The notes below the pieces were generated by a model, which was given only the letters and a program-made list of their open reading frames with translations, ran no database searches and was not told the origin of the DNA. The position numbers and the translations under genes are program-made. A stretch of DNA of 64,000 nt from Gemmatimonadota bacterium (GTDB taxonomy: Bacteria > Gemmatimonadota > Gemmatimonadetes > Gemmatimonadales > Gemmatimonadaceae): positions 124,001-188,000 of the forward strand of contig JAPLKS010000014.1 in the NCBI GenBank assembly GCA_026387915.1, given 5' to 3'. Positions 19,100 to 28,505 of the stretch are shown piece by piece (positions within the stretch are counted from its first letter, which is position 1; the number at the start of each line of letters is the position of its first letter).

Positions 19100-21286
19100 A
19101 TGCGTTTCGCCGCGATTCGTCCAATCCTCGCCGTTCTGTCCCTCCCTGCAGCCTTGGCAGCGCAGGCGGCTGCCCCAGCGGCGGCTCCGCGCGCCATGCA
19201 GCCCAACGACTGGCACCGCGTGACGACCCTGAGCACGCCGGCGCAGTCACCCGACGGTCGCCGCGTGGCCGTTACGGTGACGACGGTGGTAGAGCGCGAG
19301 AACAAGCGCCATTCGGAAATCTGGGTCGTGCCCACCACCGGTGGGGCGCCCGTCCGCTGGACCTCACCCGGCTATGAGAGCAGCAATCCACGTTGGAGCG
19401 ATGACGGCAAGTTGCTGTTCTTTACCTCCACACGCCCCGGCGGGCGCGGAGCAAGCTGGGCGCTACACGCCGACGAATCGGGCGGCGAAGCCTATCAACC
19501 GGAAAATGCGGAACCAGTGGGATCAAGCCCGAAGGACCACGCCGTGATCGTGTACACGGCGGCCGATACCGCGTCGAGCGCCGGTGCCGGTGGCCGCGGC
19601 GGCCGTGGCGGTGGAGCCGGTGCGGCCGGTGGCCGCGGCGACGGACCGGGCGGCATGAACACGCCTCCGTACGGCGCCATCACCAAGCCGGTCGATCAGG
19701 CGCGCTTTGACGGACGTCAAATTGTCAACTTCCCGTACAAGGCGAACGGAGTTGGCTTCGTCCCCAATGCCGCCAACGCTCCGGTTCGGCCGCGGCCGCA
19801 GCAGATTATCAGCTTCGTTCGCGCCAGCCATGCCCGCACGGCCCTTACGAGCACCGCGTACTCGCACCGCGACGTCACCATTTCGCCCGACGGCAAATGG
19901 GTGACGTTCGTCGCCGACGCGCAGCTGCGCAGTGATTCGCTCGTCACCGCCATCAACGATTCGACTGCCAAAGCGCCGTTCGACCGTGCGCGCGACGAAG
20001 CCCCGCGCAACGACAACGACGTGTACGTCATGCCCGCGACCGGCGGCACACCCCGCAAGGTGCTTTCGCTGCAGGGCGACGAATCCGATGTGCAGTGGTC
20101 GCCCGACTCCAAGCGCTTGTCGTTCGTCTCGCGCCCTGGCCGTACCAAGAACGCCGTGCTGATGACCATCGATGTGGCCGGTGGCGCTCCGCAGAACCTC
20201 ACCGAGGGATGGCAGTATGAGCCGGCCACGCACGCGTGGCTCCCGTCGGGCGAAATTGAAATGAGTGCAGTCATCGGCGGTCGGACCGCGATGTTCGTGG
20301 TCACGCCGAAAACCGCCAAGATGCGCGAAGTTATCGCTGGTCGGCGCGAAGTGCGCGGCTGGAGCTTCGACGATAAAATGAAGACGGTGGCCTTTGTGGC
20401 CTCTGGTACCACCACCCCGACCGAGCTGTTCATCGCCGACTGGGACGGCAAGAACGAACGCAAACTCACCAACTTCAACGACAAGCTCAACGCCGAACTC
20501 GCGTGGAGCGATGCCGAACGTATCACCTATCCGAGCGTCGGCGGCCGCACCATCGAAGGCTGGCTGATGAAGCCGTTCGGGTACACGGCCGGCAAAAAAT
20601 ATCCGCTCGTCCTCTACATTCACGGCGGCCCACACTCGCAATACGGCGAAGGGTGGTTCGACGAATTCCAAAACCTCGCGGCCGCGGGCATGTTCGTGTT
20701 GTATACAAATCCGCGTGGCTCGAGCGGCTATGGCGCCGACTTCACCTACGCGAGCCGCGGCGACTGGGGCGGCGACGACTTGAAGGACATGATGAAAGCC
20801 GTCGACATCGCCGCCGCACGCGCCGACGTCGACAGCACACGCATGGGCGTCACCGGCGGCAGCTACGGCGGCTTTATGACCGCCTGGATCGAAACCAAGA
20901 CCACGCGCTTCAAGGCCGCCGAAACCGACCGCATGATCAGCAACTGGGTGTCGTGGTATTCCACGAGCGATGCGCAGGGACTCACCGAATGGGAGTTCTA
21001 CGGCAAGCCCTGGGAAAACCCGGCGATGTACGACACGCTCTCCCCCATCAAGTACGTGGCCAAGGTGCAGACCCCCACGTTGATGGTGCAGAGCGAAGAA
21101 GACTTCCGCACGCCAATGCCAGAAGCCGACCAATGGTTTATGTCGCTCAAGAAGCGCGGCGTGCCCGTGGAATGGGTGCGGTACCCGCGTTCCAACCACG
21201 ATCTCAGCCGCACTGGCGAGCCCTGGCTGCTCGTGGATCGGCTCGGGCGTATTCGCCAATGGTTCACGCATTGGCTCAAGCCGTAA
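19100..21286 (+). CDS. Secreted S9 family peptidase (prolyl oligopeptidase/dipeptidyl peptidase type)
   Basis: 728 aa. A signal peptide covers residues 1-23 (ends LAAQA), followed by a WD40-like beta-propeller with repeated DG(K/R)-containing blades, then a C-terminal alpha/beta-hydrolase domain from about 490. The catalytic triad is readable: Ser588 in GGSYGGFM, Asp668 in SEEDFRTP and His700 in NHDLSRT. A glycine/arginine-rich insert interrupts the propeller at about 158-188. I chose ATG 19100 over 19085 and 19091 because GGAG lies 9 bases upstream. The enzyme should cleave oligopeptides in the periplasm or outside the cell, matching the amino-acid permease that follows. A hairpin terminator separates the two. 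Confidence 0.92.
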   Translation: MRFAAIRPILAVLSLPAALAAQAAAPAAAPRAMQPNDWHRVTTLSTPAQSPDGRRVAVTVTTVVERENKRHSEIWVVPTTGGAPVRWTSPGYESSNPRWSDDGKLLFFTSTRPGGRGASWALHADESGGEAYQPENAEPVGSSPKDHAVIVYTAADTASSAGAGGRGGRGGGAGAAGGRGDGPGGMNTPPYGAITKPVDQARFDGRQIVNFPYKANGVGFVPNAANAPVRPRPQQIISFVRASHARTALTSTAYSHRDVTISPDGKWVTFVADAQLRSDSLVTAINDSTAKAPFDRARDEAPRNDNDVYVMPATGGTPRKVLSLQGDESDVQWSPDSKRLSFVSRPGRTKNAVLMTIDVAGGAPQNLTEGWQYEPATHAWLPSGEIEMSAVIGGRTAMFVVTPKTAKMREVIAGRREVRGWSFDDKMKTVAFVASGTTTPTELFIADWDGKNERKLTNFNDKLNAELAWSDAERITYPSVGGRTIEGWLMKPFGYTAGKKYPLVLYIHGGPHSQYGEGWFDEFQNLAAAGMFVLYTNPRGSSGYGADFTYASRGDWGGDDLKDMMKAVDIAAARADVDSTRMGVTGGSYGGFMTAWIETKTTRFKAAETDRMISNWVSWYSTSDAQGLTEWEFYGKPWENPAMYDTLSPIKYVAKVQTPTLMVQSEEDFRTPMPEADQWFMSLKKRGVPVEWVRYPRSNHDLSRTGEPWLLVDRLGRIRQWFTHWLKP

Positions 21287-21307
21287 CGGTGGTTCGTTCG
21301 TTGCTCC

Positions 21308-21347
21308 GCGCTGAGCGCCGACCTCTCCGAGGCTCGGCGCTCAGCGT
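21308..21347 (+). terminator. Hairpin terminator after the S9 peptidase
   Basis: A 13-base perfect stem (14 with a G-U closing pair) with a 12-base loop starts about 20 bases after the stop at 21286. The RNA continues with gtcgcttt, a short U-run. Confidence 0.55.
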
Positions 21348-21380
21348 CGCTTTGCGTGGCGCGTCACCGCGGAGTGTGAC

Positions 21381-22694
21381 GTGCTGAAGCGCACGCTTAC
21401 TACCACGGCCCTCGTGTTCGTGATGTTCTTCACGACCTCGGGCGGCGCGTACAGCATGGAAGGGCTCGTGGTGGCGGCGGGCCCGGGGCTCGCCCTCGTA
21501 ATGCTGCTCGCGCTGCCGCTCGTGTATTCAGCGCCAGAGTCGCTCATCATCGCGGAGCTGGCGTCTGCGATGCCAGAGGAAGGAGGCTATTACCGCTGGG
21601 TGCGCCGCGCCTTCGGGAGTTTCTGGGGCTTTCAAAACGGGTGGATCACCTACCTGTATTCGCTCGTGGATATGGCGATCTATCCGGTGCTGTTCAACAC
21701 GTACCTCTCCTGGTTCGTGCCGAATATGTCCGCGGGCGCGCACTGGGGCGTTTCGCTCGTGCTGATCTGGGGTGCCACGGCGATCAATCTGAGCGGCGCG
21801 CTGAATGTGGGGCGCGTGTCGATTGCCGCCGGTGTATTCGTCCTCACGGGCTTCGCGGTGCTGGCGGTGGTCGCACTGCCGCAAGTCACGCATGCGCCGT
21901 GGACGCCGTTCGTCGTCCCAGGCTCTACCGTTGGCGCTGGGCTCGCCGTCGCGCTCTCAACGGCGCTGTGGAACTACATCGGCTGGGACAATGCCTCCAC
22001 GGTGCAGGGCGAAGTGGTGGATGCGTCACGGGCCTATCCGCGCGCACTCAGCTTTGCGGTGCCACTCGTCACGCTGAGTTATTTCATCCCGCTACTGCCG
22101 ACGCTGGCGGCGACGAATTTGGGTCAGTGGAAAGAAGGCGCGTGGCCCGCGGTGGCCGTGGCGCTGGGCGGACGCTTCGGTCCCTTCCTCGCGGCATGGC
22201 TGGCGATTGGCGGCATGATTAGCGCGATGGCGCTCTTGAATGCGTTGCTCATGACCTACTCCCGCGTGCCGCACGTGCTCGCCGTGGACGGACTCCTTCC
22301 GCGCGCACTAGCCGTGACTGACGCGCGGGGCACACCGCGTCGTGCGGTGGTGATATCGGCCATCGCGTATTCCATTTTCGCGTTACTGCCGTTCAGTCGG
22401 CTCGTGGTGGCCGACGTGCTCCTCTATTCGCTGGCGCTCATTCTGGAGTTCTGTGCACTCCTCGCACTGCGCCGCCGCGAACCGGAACTGCGTGGCGTGT
22501 TCCGCATTCCGCTGGGCTGGGGAGGCGTCGCGGCAATCGCGACGTTGCCGACGCTTGTCCTCTGCGTCGTCGTCGGACTGGCGGTGCACGACGGGGAACT
22601 CGCCATGCCGTCGTTGATTGGCAGCGCCGTGGGCGTGGCGCTCGGGCCACTGTTCTACTTCATCGCAAAACGGAGCGGGCGAACCACCGCGTGA
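21381..22694 (+). CDS. APC superfamily amino-acid permease
   Basis: 437 aa integral membrane protein with about 12 predicted hydrophobic helices. The first helix contains FFTTSGGAYSMEG, which matches the unwound substrate-binding glycine motif of APC transporters (G-x-G or SGGAYS type). SAMPEEGGYYRWVRRAFG near 60-80 and the WNYIGWDNASTVQGEV segment near 200 are also typical. It probably imports amino acids or another amine by proton coupling. The start is GTG at 21381, with GGAG 6 bases upstream. Behind the peptidase at 19100 it completes a plausible peptide-scavenging pair. Substrate is unknown. Confidence 0.9.
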   Translation: MLKRTLTTTALVFVMFFTTSGGAYSMEGLVVAAGPGLALVMLLALPLVYSAPESLIIAELASAMPEEGGYYRWVRRAFGSFWGFQNGWITYLYSLVDMAIYPVLFNTYLSWFVPNMSAGAHWGVSLVLIWGATAINLSGALNVGRVSIAAGVFVLTGFAVLAVVALPQVTHAPWTPFVVPGSTVGAGLAVALSTALWNYIGWDNASTVQGEVVDASRAYPRALSFAVPLVTLSYFIPLLPTLAATNLGQWKEGAWPAVAVALGGRFGPFLAAWLAIGGMISAMALLNALLMTYSRVPHVLAVDGLLPRALAVTDARGTPRRAVVISAIAYSIFALLPFSRLVVADVLLYSLALILEFCALLALRRREPELRGVFRIPLGWGGVAAIATLPTLVLCVVVGLAVHDGELAMPSLIGSAVGVALGPLFYFIAKRSGRTTA

Positions 22695-22725
22695 CCACCG
22701 TCGCCTCGCGTTCGGGCGACGGTGG
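22695..22725. terminator. Bidirectional hairpin terminator between convergent genes
   Basis: An 11-base perfect inverted repeat (ccaccgtcgcc / ggcgacggtgg) with a 9-base loop begins immediately after the permease stop and ends 9 bases before the amidohydrolase stop on the other strand. It can serve both transcripts. Confidence 0.6.
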
Positions 22726-22734
22726 CGGTCGGCG

Positions 22735-24084
22735 TTACGGCTTGCGGTACACCACGCCGTTCTTCATGACGAATTTCACGTTGGCGGCGCGCGTGCGCGA
22801 AATATCCTTGGTCGGATCACCGTCCACGGCAATGACGTCGGCAAGGAGGCCAGCCTTCACCGACCCGACCCGCGAGTCCACGTGCAAGACTCGCGCGTTC
22901 ACGCTCGTGGCTGCCTTGAGGGCGGCCACTGGCGTCATGCCATAGTTCACGAGCATCTCAAGCTCGCGCGAATTTTCGCCGTGCGGAAAGACGCCCACGT
23001 CGCTCCCGTTGCAAATCGTCACACCGGCGTCGAGCGCCAGCTTGAACGAGGCGCGCTTCGCGGTAATGCCGCGCGGCTCGGGGTCTACACCCTTTTTCCA
23101 CCCAGCGTATTGTGACGTGGCGTCACCCGCCGCGAGGGTGGGGCAGAGCGCCACGCCCTTCTCCTTCATGAGGGCAAAGATTTCCGGCGTGCCAGCGTCG
23201 CCGTGATCAATCGTCTCCACCCCCGCCATGATGGCGCGCCGCATCCCTTCGGGCGTGCTCGAGTGCGCCACCACCGCGCGTCCACTTGAGCGCGCCGTTT
23301 CGACCATCGCGCGGAGTTCCGCTTCGCTGAACGTCGGCATCGTTTCGCCGCGCGGGCCCCAACGATAATCGGCATACACCTTCACCCAATCGGCGCCGTG
23401 CGCAATCTGATCGCGCGTCACGCGAATCACATCTTCCACGCCATTCGCTTCTTCTGCACCCTGCGGCGGGTCAAACGAAAAATCCACGCGACGCGGGGCG
23501 TAGCTTCCCGTCGCCACAATAGCGCGCGTCGTCACGAGCATGCGCGGACCGGGAATAATCCCTTGGTCAATCGCCTGCTTGAGTCCGACGTCCGCGTAGC
23601 CAGCGCCCTCGGTGCCGAGGTCGCGCACAAAGGTCCAGCCGGCCATGAGCGTGTTGCGCGCGTGGTTCGTGGCGCGTGCCACGCGTAGCGCGAGCGGCTC
23701 CTTGAGCACCTGATCGTTCCACTGCGCTTCGTTGTACGGATGCAGCAGGAGGTGCGAGTGTGCTTCAATCAGCCCGGGCATCAACGTGGTGCCGGGCAAC
23801 TCCACCACCGTCGCACCGCGCGAGGCGGGCGCATCCGATGCCGCGCCCGCGAAGGCAATGCGATCGCCGCGCACGAGCACCACCCACCCGGCATGCGGCG
23901 CGTCCGCGATCGCGTCCCACACGGCGGCGGGGCGCAACAACACGAGCGTGTCGCGCGGCTGCGCCTGAGCTGACGCGGTCACCGCGAATGCCGCGATCGT
24001 CGCGCCGAGCAGCGGCGCGCCCAGCGCAACTCGCGTCACCAGCGTCGTGCGCATCACAGACCACCCTTGAGAGAGCACTCGCAT
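22735..24084 (-). CDS. Secreted amidohydrolase-family metal-dependent hydrolase
   Basis: 449 aa. A signal peptide ends near TASAQA. The amidohydrolase TIM-barrel begins with AHSHLLLHP (His-x-His metal pair near residue 108). Further candidate metal ligands lie in [19 protein letters not shown] and [13 protein letters not shown], and WVKVYADY contains the candidate carboxylated lysine. The C-terminal [18 protein letters not shown] returns to the small beta-domain. Such exported enzymes include Xaa-Pro dipeptidases and imidazolonepropionase-like proteins, so peptide or N-acyl amino-acid hydrolysis is plausible. Start ATG 24084 overlaps the upstream stop (TAATG) and has GAGG 5 bases before it; ATG 24054, preceded by AGGGTGG, is an alternative with a shorter signal. 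Confidence 0.87.
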   Translation of the reverse strand: MRVLSQGWSVMRTTLVTRVALGAPLLGATIAAFAVTASAQAQPRDTLVLLRPAAVWDAIADAPHAGWVVLVRGDRIAFAGAASDAPASRGATVVELPGTTLMPGLIEAHSHLLLHPYNEAQWNDQVLKEPLALRVARATNHARNTLMAGWTFVRDLGTEGAGYADVGLKQAIDQGIIPGPRMLVTTRAIVATGSYAPRRVDFSFDPPQGAEEANGVEDVIRVTRDQIAHGADWVKVYADYRWGPRGETMPTFSEAELRAMVETARSSGRAVVAHSSTPEGMRRAIMAGVETIDHGDAGTPEIFALMKEKGVALCPTLAAGDATSQYAGWKKGVDPEPRGITAKRASFKLALDAGVTICNGSDVGVFPHGENSRELEMLVNYGMTPVAALKAATSVNARVLHVDSRVGSVKAGLLADVIAVDGDPTKDISRTRAANVKFVMKNGVVYRKP

Positions 24085-24647
24085 TACGACCTCGAAAGCA
24101 AATGGGGAATGTCGGTCACGCCACCCGATACCACAAAGGCCATCACATCCGCACTGTCGGCGCCGAGTGGCGTCACACGCGACGCCGGCACAACAAAGGT
24201 CCAACCCGCAAAGGCATACGACTGCGGAAAGTACACCACCACGGAGTCTGCGAGTCCCATCGCCTCCATCGATTCCTGGGTGACAAATCCGAGGGCACGC
24301 ATGGCGCCGTCAGCCGTCATCGACACGAGCACGGGCTTGTCGAAGCGCCGCTTCTCGCCAACAAAGGCGTTCAATAAGTCTTTCGTTGCGGAGTAGACGA
24401 GCCGCACCAGCGGCAAGCGTCCCATCAGTCCTTCAAAGCCGGTCAACGCGGTGCGCGTGAGGAGGCTTGTGCCGAGGAATCCAACGGCGATCACCATCAG
24501 AATCGTGGCCACGAACCCGGCCCCGGGCACCGAGAGGCCCAGCCAGCTATCGAGCCGGCGGAAGAGCTGCCAGAATATCCATCCGGTGACCACTAAAGGG
24601 ACGGTGATCAGCAAACCCTGCACGAACCATTTGAGCAGTCGCGTCAT
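24084..24647 (-). CDS. DUF502 family membrane protein
   Basis: 187 aa. The start ATG at 24647 gives [18 protein letters not shown], the usual opening of DUF502 proteins, with two N-terminal transmembrane helices (about 8-30 and 44-68) separated by a short loop. The rest is a soluble domain with [20 protein letters not shown] and [19 protein letters not shown]. The longer upstream frame is arginine-rich and lacks family features. Function is not established for this family. It overlaps the amidohydrolase start by one base, so the two are translationally coupled. Confidence 0.88.
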   Translation of the reverse strand: MTRLLKWFVQGLLITVPLVVTGWIFWQLFRRLDSWLGLSVPGAGFVATILMVIAVGFLGTSLLTRTALTGFEGLMGRLPLVRLVYSATKDLLNAFVGEKRRFDKPVLVSMTADGAMRALGFVTQESMEAMGLADSVVVYFPQSYAFAGWTFVVPASRVTPLGADSADVMAFVVSGGVTDIPHLLSRS

Positions 24648-24817
24648 CGTGGGGCACCCGTGGGGGAAACAGCGCCGCAAGCAAGGCGCGCGTACATTCA
24701 TCATCGGCCGCGGTACTATCGGCGAGGACGGCAGTCGTGGCACATGGAGTGCCGGCGCCCGCAGACGCCACCGCGGCAGGGTGGAACGTTGGTGCAACAT
24801 AACCCGAACGAGGTCGA

Positions 24818-27760
24818 ATGATGAGAGTGCTCGCCTCCCGCCTCGCCGCCGCTGCGGTGACTGCCGTCTTGGCCGCGGTCGCCCCACTAGCTGCGCAATC
24901 GGCGAAGAAGCCCATCACGCAGGACACCTATGATCTGTGGCGCTCCATCTCCGGCGCCACACTCTCCGCCGACGGCAAGTGGGCGATGTACACCGTCTCG
25001 CCGGTTGTTGGCGAGGGGGAACTCATCATCCGTTCCACCGCTGGCGCTACCGAATACCGCGCGCCCCGTGGCTACACCGGTCGCCCGCAGTTGCAGGCGG
25101 CCGCTGATTCCGCCGCTCAGTTCTCGCCGGCGGGCGCCCAGTTCAGCGCCACGTCGCAGTTCGCGGCCTTCATTCGCTACGCCTCGCAGGCCGACGTCGA
25201 AGCCGCACGTCGCGCCCCACGCGGTCGTCCGCTGCCACAACCGCGGAACTCGCTCGGCATCGTGAGCCTTGCCGACGGGAAGGTCACGGTTGTTCCGCGC
25301 GTCCGCTCGTATCGCTTTGCGCGTGACGGCGGAAAGTTCATCGCGTATCTGCTGGAATCTGACACCGCGTCTGGCGCGCCGGGCGGCGGCGGTGGCGGAC
25401 GTGCCGGTGGACGTGGTGGTGCCGCGGGTGGCGCCGCCCCCGGCGGCGCCCGTCAGGAACCGGGCGCTCCGCTCATTCTGCGCGATCTCGCCAGTGGACA
25501 GGAAACGCGCATCGAAGACGTGACCAGCTACCTGTTTGACGACGCCGAACATTGGCTCGCCTACAGCGCGCAGAGCGCCGACTCCACCAAGTCCGGCGTC
25601 TATGTGCGCGACCTCGCCGCGGGATCGATCATCACGCTGGCCAGCGGCAAGGGCAACTACCGCTCCCTCGCCATCGACAAGAAGGGCACACAAGTCGCGT
25701 TTGTGTCTGACCGCGACGACCAAGGCACCGCCAAGCCGCGCGCGTCGCTCTACTACGCGTCGCTCGTTATTGCCAAAGGCAAAAAAGAACTCACGCCCAC
25801 GGCCAAAATTGTCGCGGCAGGCAGCGTAGGAGACGGTCTGCTCATCGCTGATCGCGGCCGCGTGGATTTTGTGCGCGACGGATCCGTGCTGCAGTTTGCG
25901 CTCGCTCCAGTACCCGCCGACTCCATTCCCGCCGACTCGCTGAGCGACAAGGCCGTGTACGATCTCTGGCACTGGAAAGACACAAAAATCCAGCCGCAAC
26001 AGAAGATTGACGCCGCGCGCGATCGCAATCGCACCTATGTCGCCGCCTACACGCCGGCCTCCGGCAAGTGGGCGCGCCTCAGCAACGACTCGCTCAACTC
26101 CGTCACCATCGCGGATAACGGCAAGGTCGCCTTGGCGTTGAACCCGGTGGAATACGCCATCGAGCAAACGTGGGGCGACGGCGGCAGCGACGTCTATCTT
26201 CTCGATCCCACCACGGCCGCGCGCACCCTCGTGGCCAAGAACCTGCCGTCGCGTCCGCAACTTTCGCCGGGCGCCAAGTACATCACCTGGTTCGAAGGCA
26301 AGAAGTGGTATGCCTATGCCACCGCTGGCGGCAAGAAGGTAGAACTCACCGCCGCCATCAAGAATGTCGCCTTCGACAACGAAGAGTTCGACATGCCCGA
26401 CAACGTGCCAGCCTACGGTGCCGGCGGTTGGACGAAGGACGACAAATCCGTACTGCTCTATGACCGCTACGACGTGTGGGAAGTCGATCCCACCGGCGTC
26501 GCCGCGCCGCGCAACGTGACCGCCGGCGCAGGCCGTCAAAAGAAACTCACCTACCGCGTCGTCAATCTCGACGTCGAAGACCGCTTCCTCGATCCGGCCG
26601 AACCGCTCGTATTGAGCGTGCTCGACAGCGTGACCAAGGACGGCGGCTTCGCGCGCGCCAAACTCGGCGCCTCCACCGCTCCCGAAATGATCGTGCGTGG
26701 CGCCCGTCGCTACGCGGGGCTACAGAAGGCGCGCAAGGCCGAGCAGTACCTGATGACGCAACAGACGTATCGCGAGTTCCCCGATCTCTGGACCGGCACA
26801 TCCATCGCGAGCGTCGCCAAAATCTCCAATGCCAATCCGCAGGAAAAAGAATATCCGCGCGGCGACGTGGAACTGGTCAACTGGCTCAACGACGACGGCG
26901 TCCGCTTGCAGGGCATGCTCTACAAGCCGGAGAACTTTGATCCGTCCAAGAAGTATCCCCTCATTGTCTATTACTACGAGCGGTTGTCCGACGGCCTCCA
27001 TAGCTACGTCGCGCCGAGCGGTCGCAATGTGATCAATCCGCTCGTGTACACCTCGCTCGGCTACCTCATCTTTGAGCCGGACATCGTCTACACCGAAGGC
27101 CAGCCCGGCAAGAGCGCACTCAAGGCCGTGGTGCCTGGCGTGCATTCGCTCATCGCGCGCGGCTTTGTGGACGAAAAGCACCTCGGCCTGCAGGGGCAGT
27201 CGTGGGGCGGCTTCCAGACGTCGTACATCATTACGCAGACCACGATGTTCGCGGCCGCCGTGCCAAACGCCACGGTCGTGAACATGACCAGCGCGTACGA
27301 TGGCATTCGCTGGGGCCCTGGCGTGCTGCGTCAGTTCCAGTACGAACACACGCAGAGCCGCATTGGGGGATCGCTTTGGCAGTATCCGGAGCGCTACATC
27401 GAAAACTCCGCGCTCTTTTATCTCGATCGCGTCACCACGCCGGTCCTCTTCATGGCGAACGACGCGGATGATGCGGTACCGTGGTATCAGGGCATTGAGT
27501 TCTACGGCGCCATGCGTCGCTTGAAGAAGGAAGCGTACCTCGTTGTGTATAACGGCGATGTGCACAATCCCACCAAGCGCGCGAATCAAAAGGACATCGA
27601 CAAAAAGATGATTGAGTTCTTCGGCAACAAACTGCAGGGGAAGGCCGCGCCGGAATGGATGGTGCGCGGCGTGCCGTACCTCGAGAAGGGACGCGATCAG
27701 GTGAAGATGACCGGTGCGCCGGCGGGCAGCGGCGGCCGTGATCCGGAGCCGCAGCAGTAG
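24818..27760 (+). CDS. Large secreted S9 family peptidase
   Basis: 980 aa, larger than most S9 peptidases (700-850). A signal peptide ends at LAAQ (about residue 27), then a long beta-propeller-like region runs to about 690, then a hydrolase domain. The triad is Ser795 in LQGQSWGGFQTS, Asp884 in NDADDAVPW and His916 in YNGDVHNP. A Gly/Arg/Ala-rich insert spans about 187-212. GAGG lies 4 bases before the first ATG; a second ATG follows directly. The gene is divergent from the DUF502 gene. It should act on peptides outside the cytoplasm. The very similar layout of the three S9 genes here suggests a diversified set of exported peptidases. Confidence 0.92.
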   Translation: MMRVLASRLAAAAVTAVLAAVAPLAAQSAKKPITQDTYDLWRSISGATLSADGKWAMYTVSPVVGEGELIIRSTAGATEYRAPRGYTGRPQLQAAADSAAQFSPAGAQFSATSQFAAFIRYASQADVEAARRAPRGRPLPQPRNSLGIVSLADGKVTVVPRVRSYRFARDGGKFIAYLLESDTASGAPGGGGGGRAGGRGGAAGGAAPGGARQEPGAPLILRDLASGQETRIEDVTSYLFDDAEHWLAYSAQSADSTKSGVYVRDLAAGSIITLASGKGNYRSLAIDKKGTQVAFVSDRDDQGTAKPRASLYYASLVIAKGKKELTPTAKIVAAGSVGDGLLIADRGRVDFVRDGSVLQFALAPVPADSIPADSLSDKAVYDLWHWKDTKIQPQQKIDAARDRNRTYVAAYTPASGKWARLSNDSLNSVTIADNGKVALALNPVEYAIEQTWGDGGSDVYLLDPTTAARTLVAKNLPSRPQLSPGAKYITWFEGKKWYAYATAGGKKVELTAAIKNVAFDNEEFDMPDNVPAYGAGGWTKDDKSVLLYDRYDVWEVDPTGVAAPRNVTAGAGRQKKLTYRVVNLDVEDRFLDPAEPLVLSVLDSVTKDGGFARAKLGASTAPEMIVRGARRYAGLQKARKAEQYLMTQQTYREFPDLWTGTSIASVAKISNANPQEKEYPRGDVELVNWLNDDGVRLQGMLYKPENFDPSKKYPLIVYYYERLSDGLHSYVAPSGRNVINPLVYTSLGYLIFEPDIVYTEGQPGKSALKAVVPGVHSLIARGFVDEKHLGLQGQSWGGFQTSYIITQTTMFAAAVPNATVVNMTSAYDGIRWGPGVLRQFQYEHTQSRIGGSLWQYPERYIENSALFYLDRVTTPVLFMANDADDAVPWYQGIEFYGAMRRLKKEAYLVVYNGDVHNPTKRANQKDIDKKMIEFFGNKLQGKAAPEWMVRGVPYLEKGRDQVKMTGAPAGSGGRDPEPQQ

Positions 27761-27825
27761 CGCTGGGCAAGTATCGACCGCACGGTAGCCTTTCGTGCGG
27801 CGATAGAGAGAAAGACGGAAACCAT

Positions 27826-27854
27826 GAAGGGCCCGAGCGTCGCTCGGGCCCTTC
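27826..27854 (+). terminator. Strong hairpin terminator after the 980-aa S9 peptidase
   Basis: A 13-base perfect, GC-rich stem (gaagggcccgagc / gctcgggcccttc) with a GTC loop lies 66 bases after the stop. A shorter 6-base hairpin (cgcacg / cgtgcg) lies between the stop and this one. No long U-run. Confidence 0.6.
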
Positions 27855-27966
27855 GTGATTCACCCCGATCCTCGACTGAATCGCGCGTCGAGCCACGCGT
27901 CGAGCGCAGGCGCCCAGTCCGTGCCCGTCGTCCCGGTGTGAAGAGTTCGAAGTGACGGCTTTATAG

Positions 27967-27995
27967 TTGACTACATGAGCATACGGTGTTATATA
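27967..27995 (+). promoter_or_regulatory. Near-consensus sigma-70-type promoter for the DUF302 gene
   Basis: TTGACT at 27967-27972 and TATATA at 27990-27995 are separated by 17 bases, in an AT-rich patch that stands out against the GC-rich background. The start codon lies 28 bases further on. Confidence 0.6.
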
Positions 27996-28023
27996 TCCAA
28001 CATCCCCTCTGCGGAGCCCTGTC

Positions 28024-28449
28024 GTGAACGTGCAAAACTCGTCGTATGGCTTCTCCCGCACCGTGCCACTCGCGTATGACGAAGCCGTGGCCGCCACGCG
28101 TGCCGCACTCGCCGTCGAAGGCTTTGGCATTCTCACCGAAGCCGACATTCGCGCCACCTTCCGGGCCAAACTCGGCATCGACTCGCGCCCGTACGTCATC
28201 CTCGGCGCCTGCAACCCCGGATTGGCGCGTCAGGCGCTCGATATTGAACCGCAACTGGGGTTGCTCCTGCCATGCAACGTCATCGTTTACGCGGCCGAGG
28301 CTGCGGGTGAGAGTGTCGTCGCCATGATGGACCCCGTCGCCGCAATGAGTCTTGCCGGAAATCCCGCGTTGGCCGCATTTGCCGCCGACGTCAAAGAGCG
28401 CCTCGAGCGCGCGCTCAGAGTCATCGGCAGCGCCACCGTCGCTGCGTAG
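28024..28449 (+). CDS. DUF302 domain-containing protein
   Basis: 141 aa, a single DUF302 domain. The pattern YGFSRTVPLAYDEAVAATRAAL near residues 8-30, LGIDSRPYVILGACNPGLARQAL near 50-72 and LGLLLPCNVIVYA near 79-91 is typical: the family has the conserved Asn-Pro and LPCN motifs. Its biochemical role is unknown; members often occur near redox or metal-related genes. The start is GTG at 28024 with GGAG about 7 bases upstream. It is a single-gene unit bounded by a good promoter and a bidirectional hairpin. Confidence 0.88.
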   Translation: MNVQNSSYGFSRTVPLAYDEAVAATRAALAVEGFGILTEADIRATFRAKLGIDSRPYVILGACNPGLARQALDIEPQLGLLLPCNVIVYAAEAAGESVVAMMDPVAAMSLAGNPALAAFAADVKERLERALRVIGSATVAA

Positions 28450-28469
28450 CAAGCGCCGTCGAAGGTTGC

Positions 28470-28500
28470 CGCGGTGCTCGGCGGTCGGCCGAGCACCGCG
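28470..28500. terminator. Bidirectional hairpin terminator
   Basis: Thirteen-base perfect arms (cgcggtgctcggc / gccgagcaccgcg) with a 5-base loop lie between the convergent DUF302 and diheme cytochrome genes, with 5 bases left before the cytochrome stop codon. Confidence 0.65.
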
Positions 28501-28505
28501 TTCCA

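Noticed and set aside
19523-21271. A 582-codon open frame antisense to the first S9 peptidase
   Set aside because: Composition is typical of antisense GC-rich frames; the plus strand has signal peptide and complete catalytic triad.
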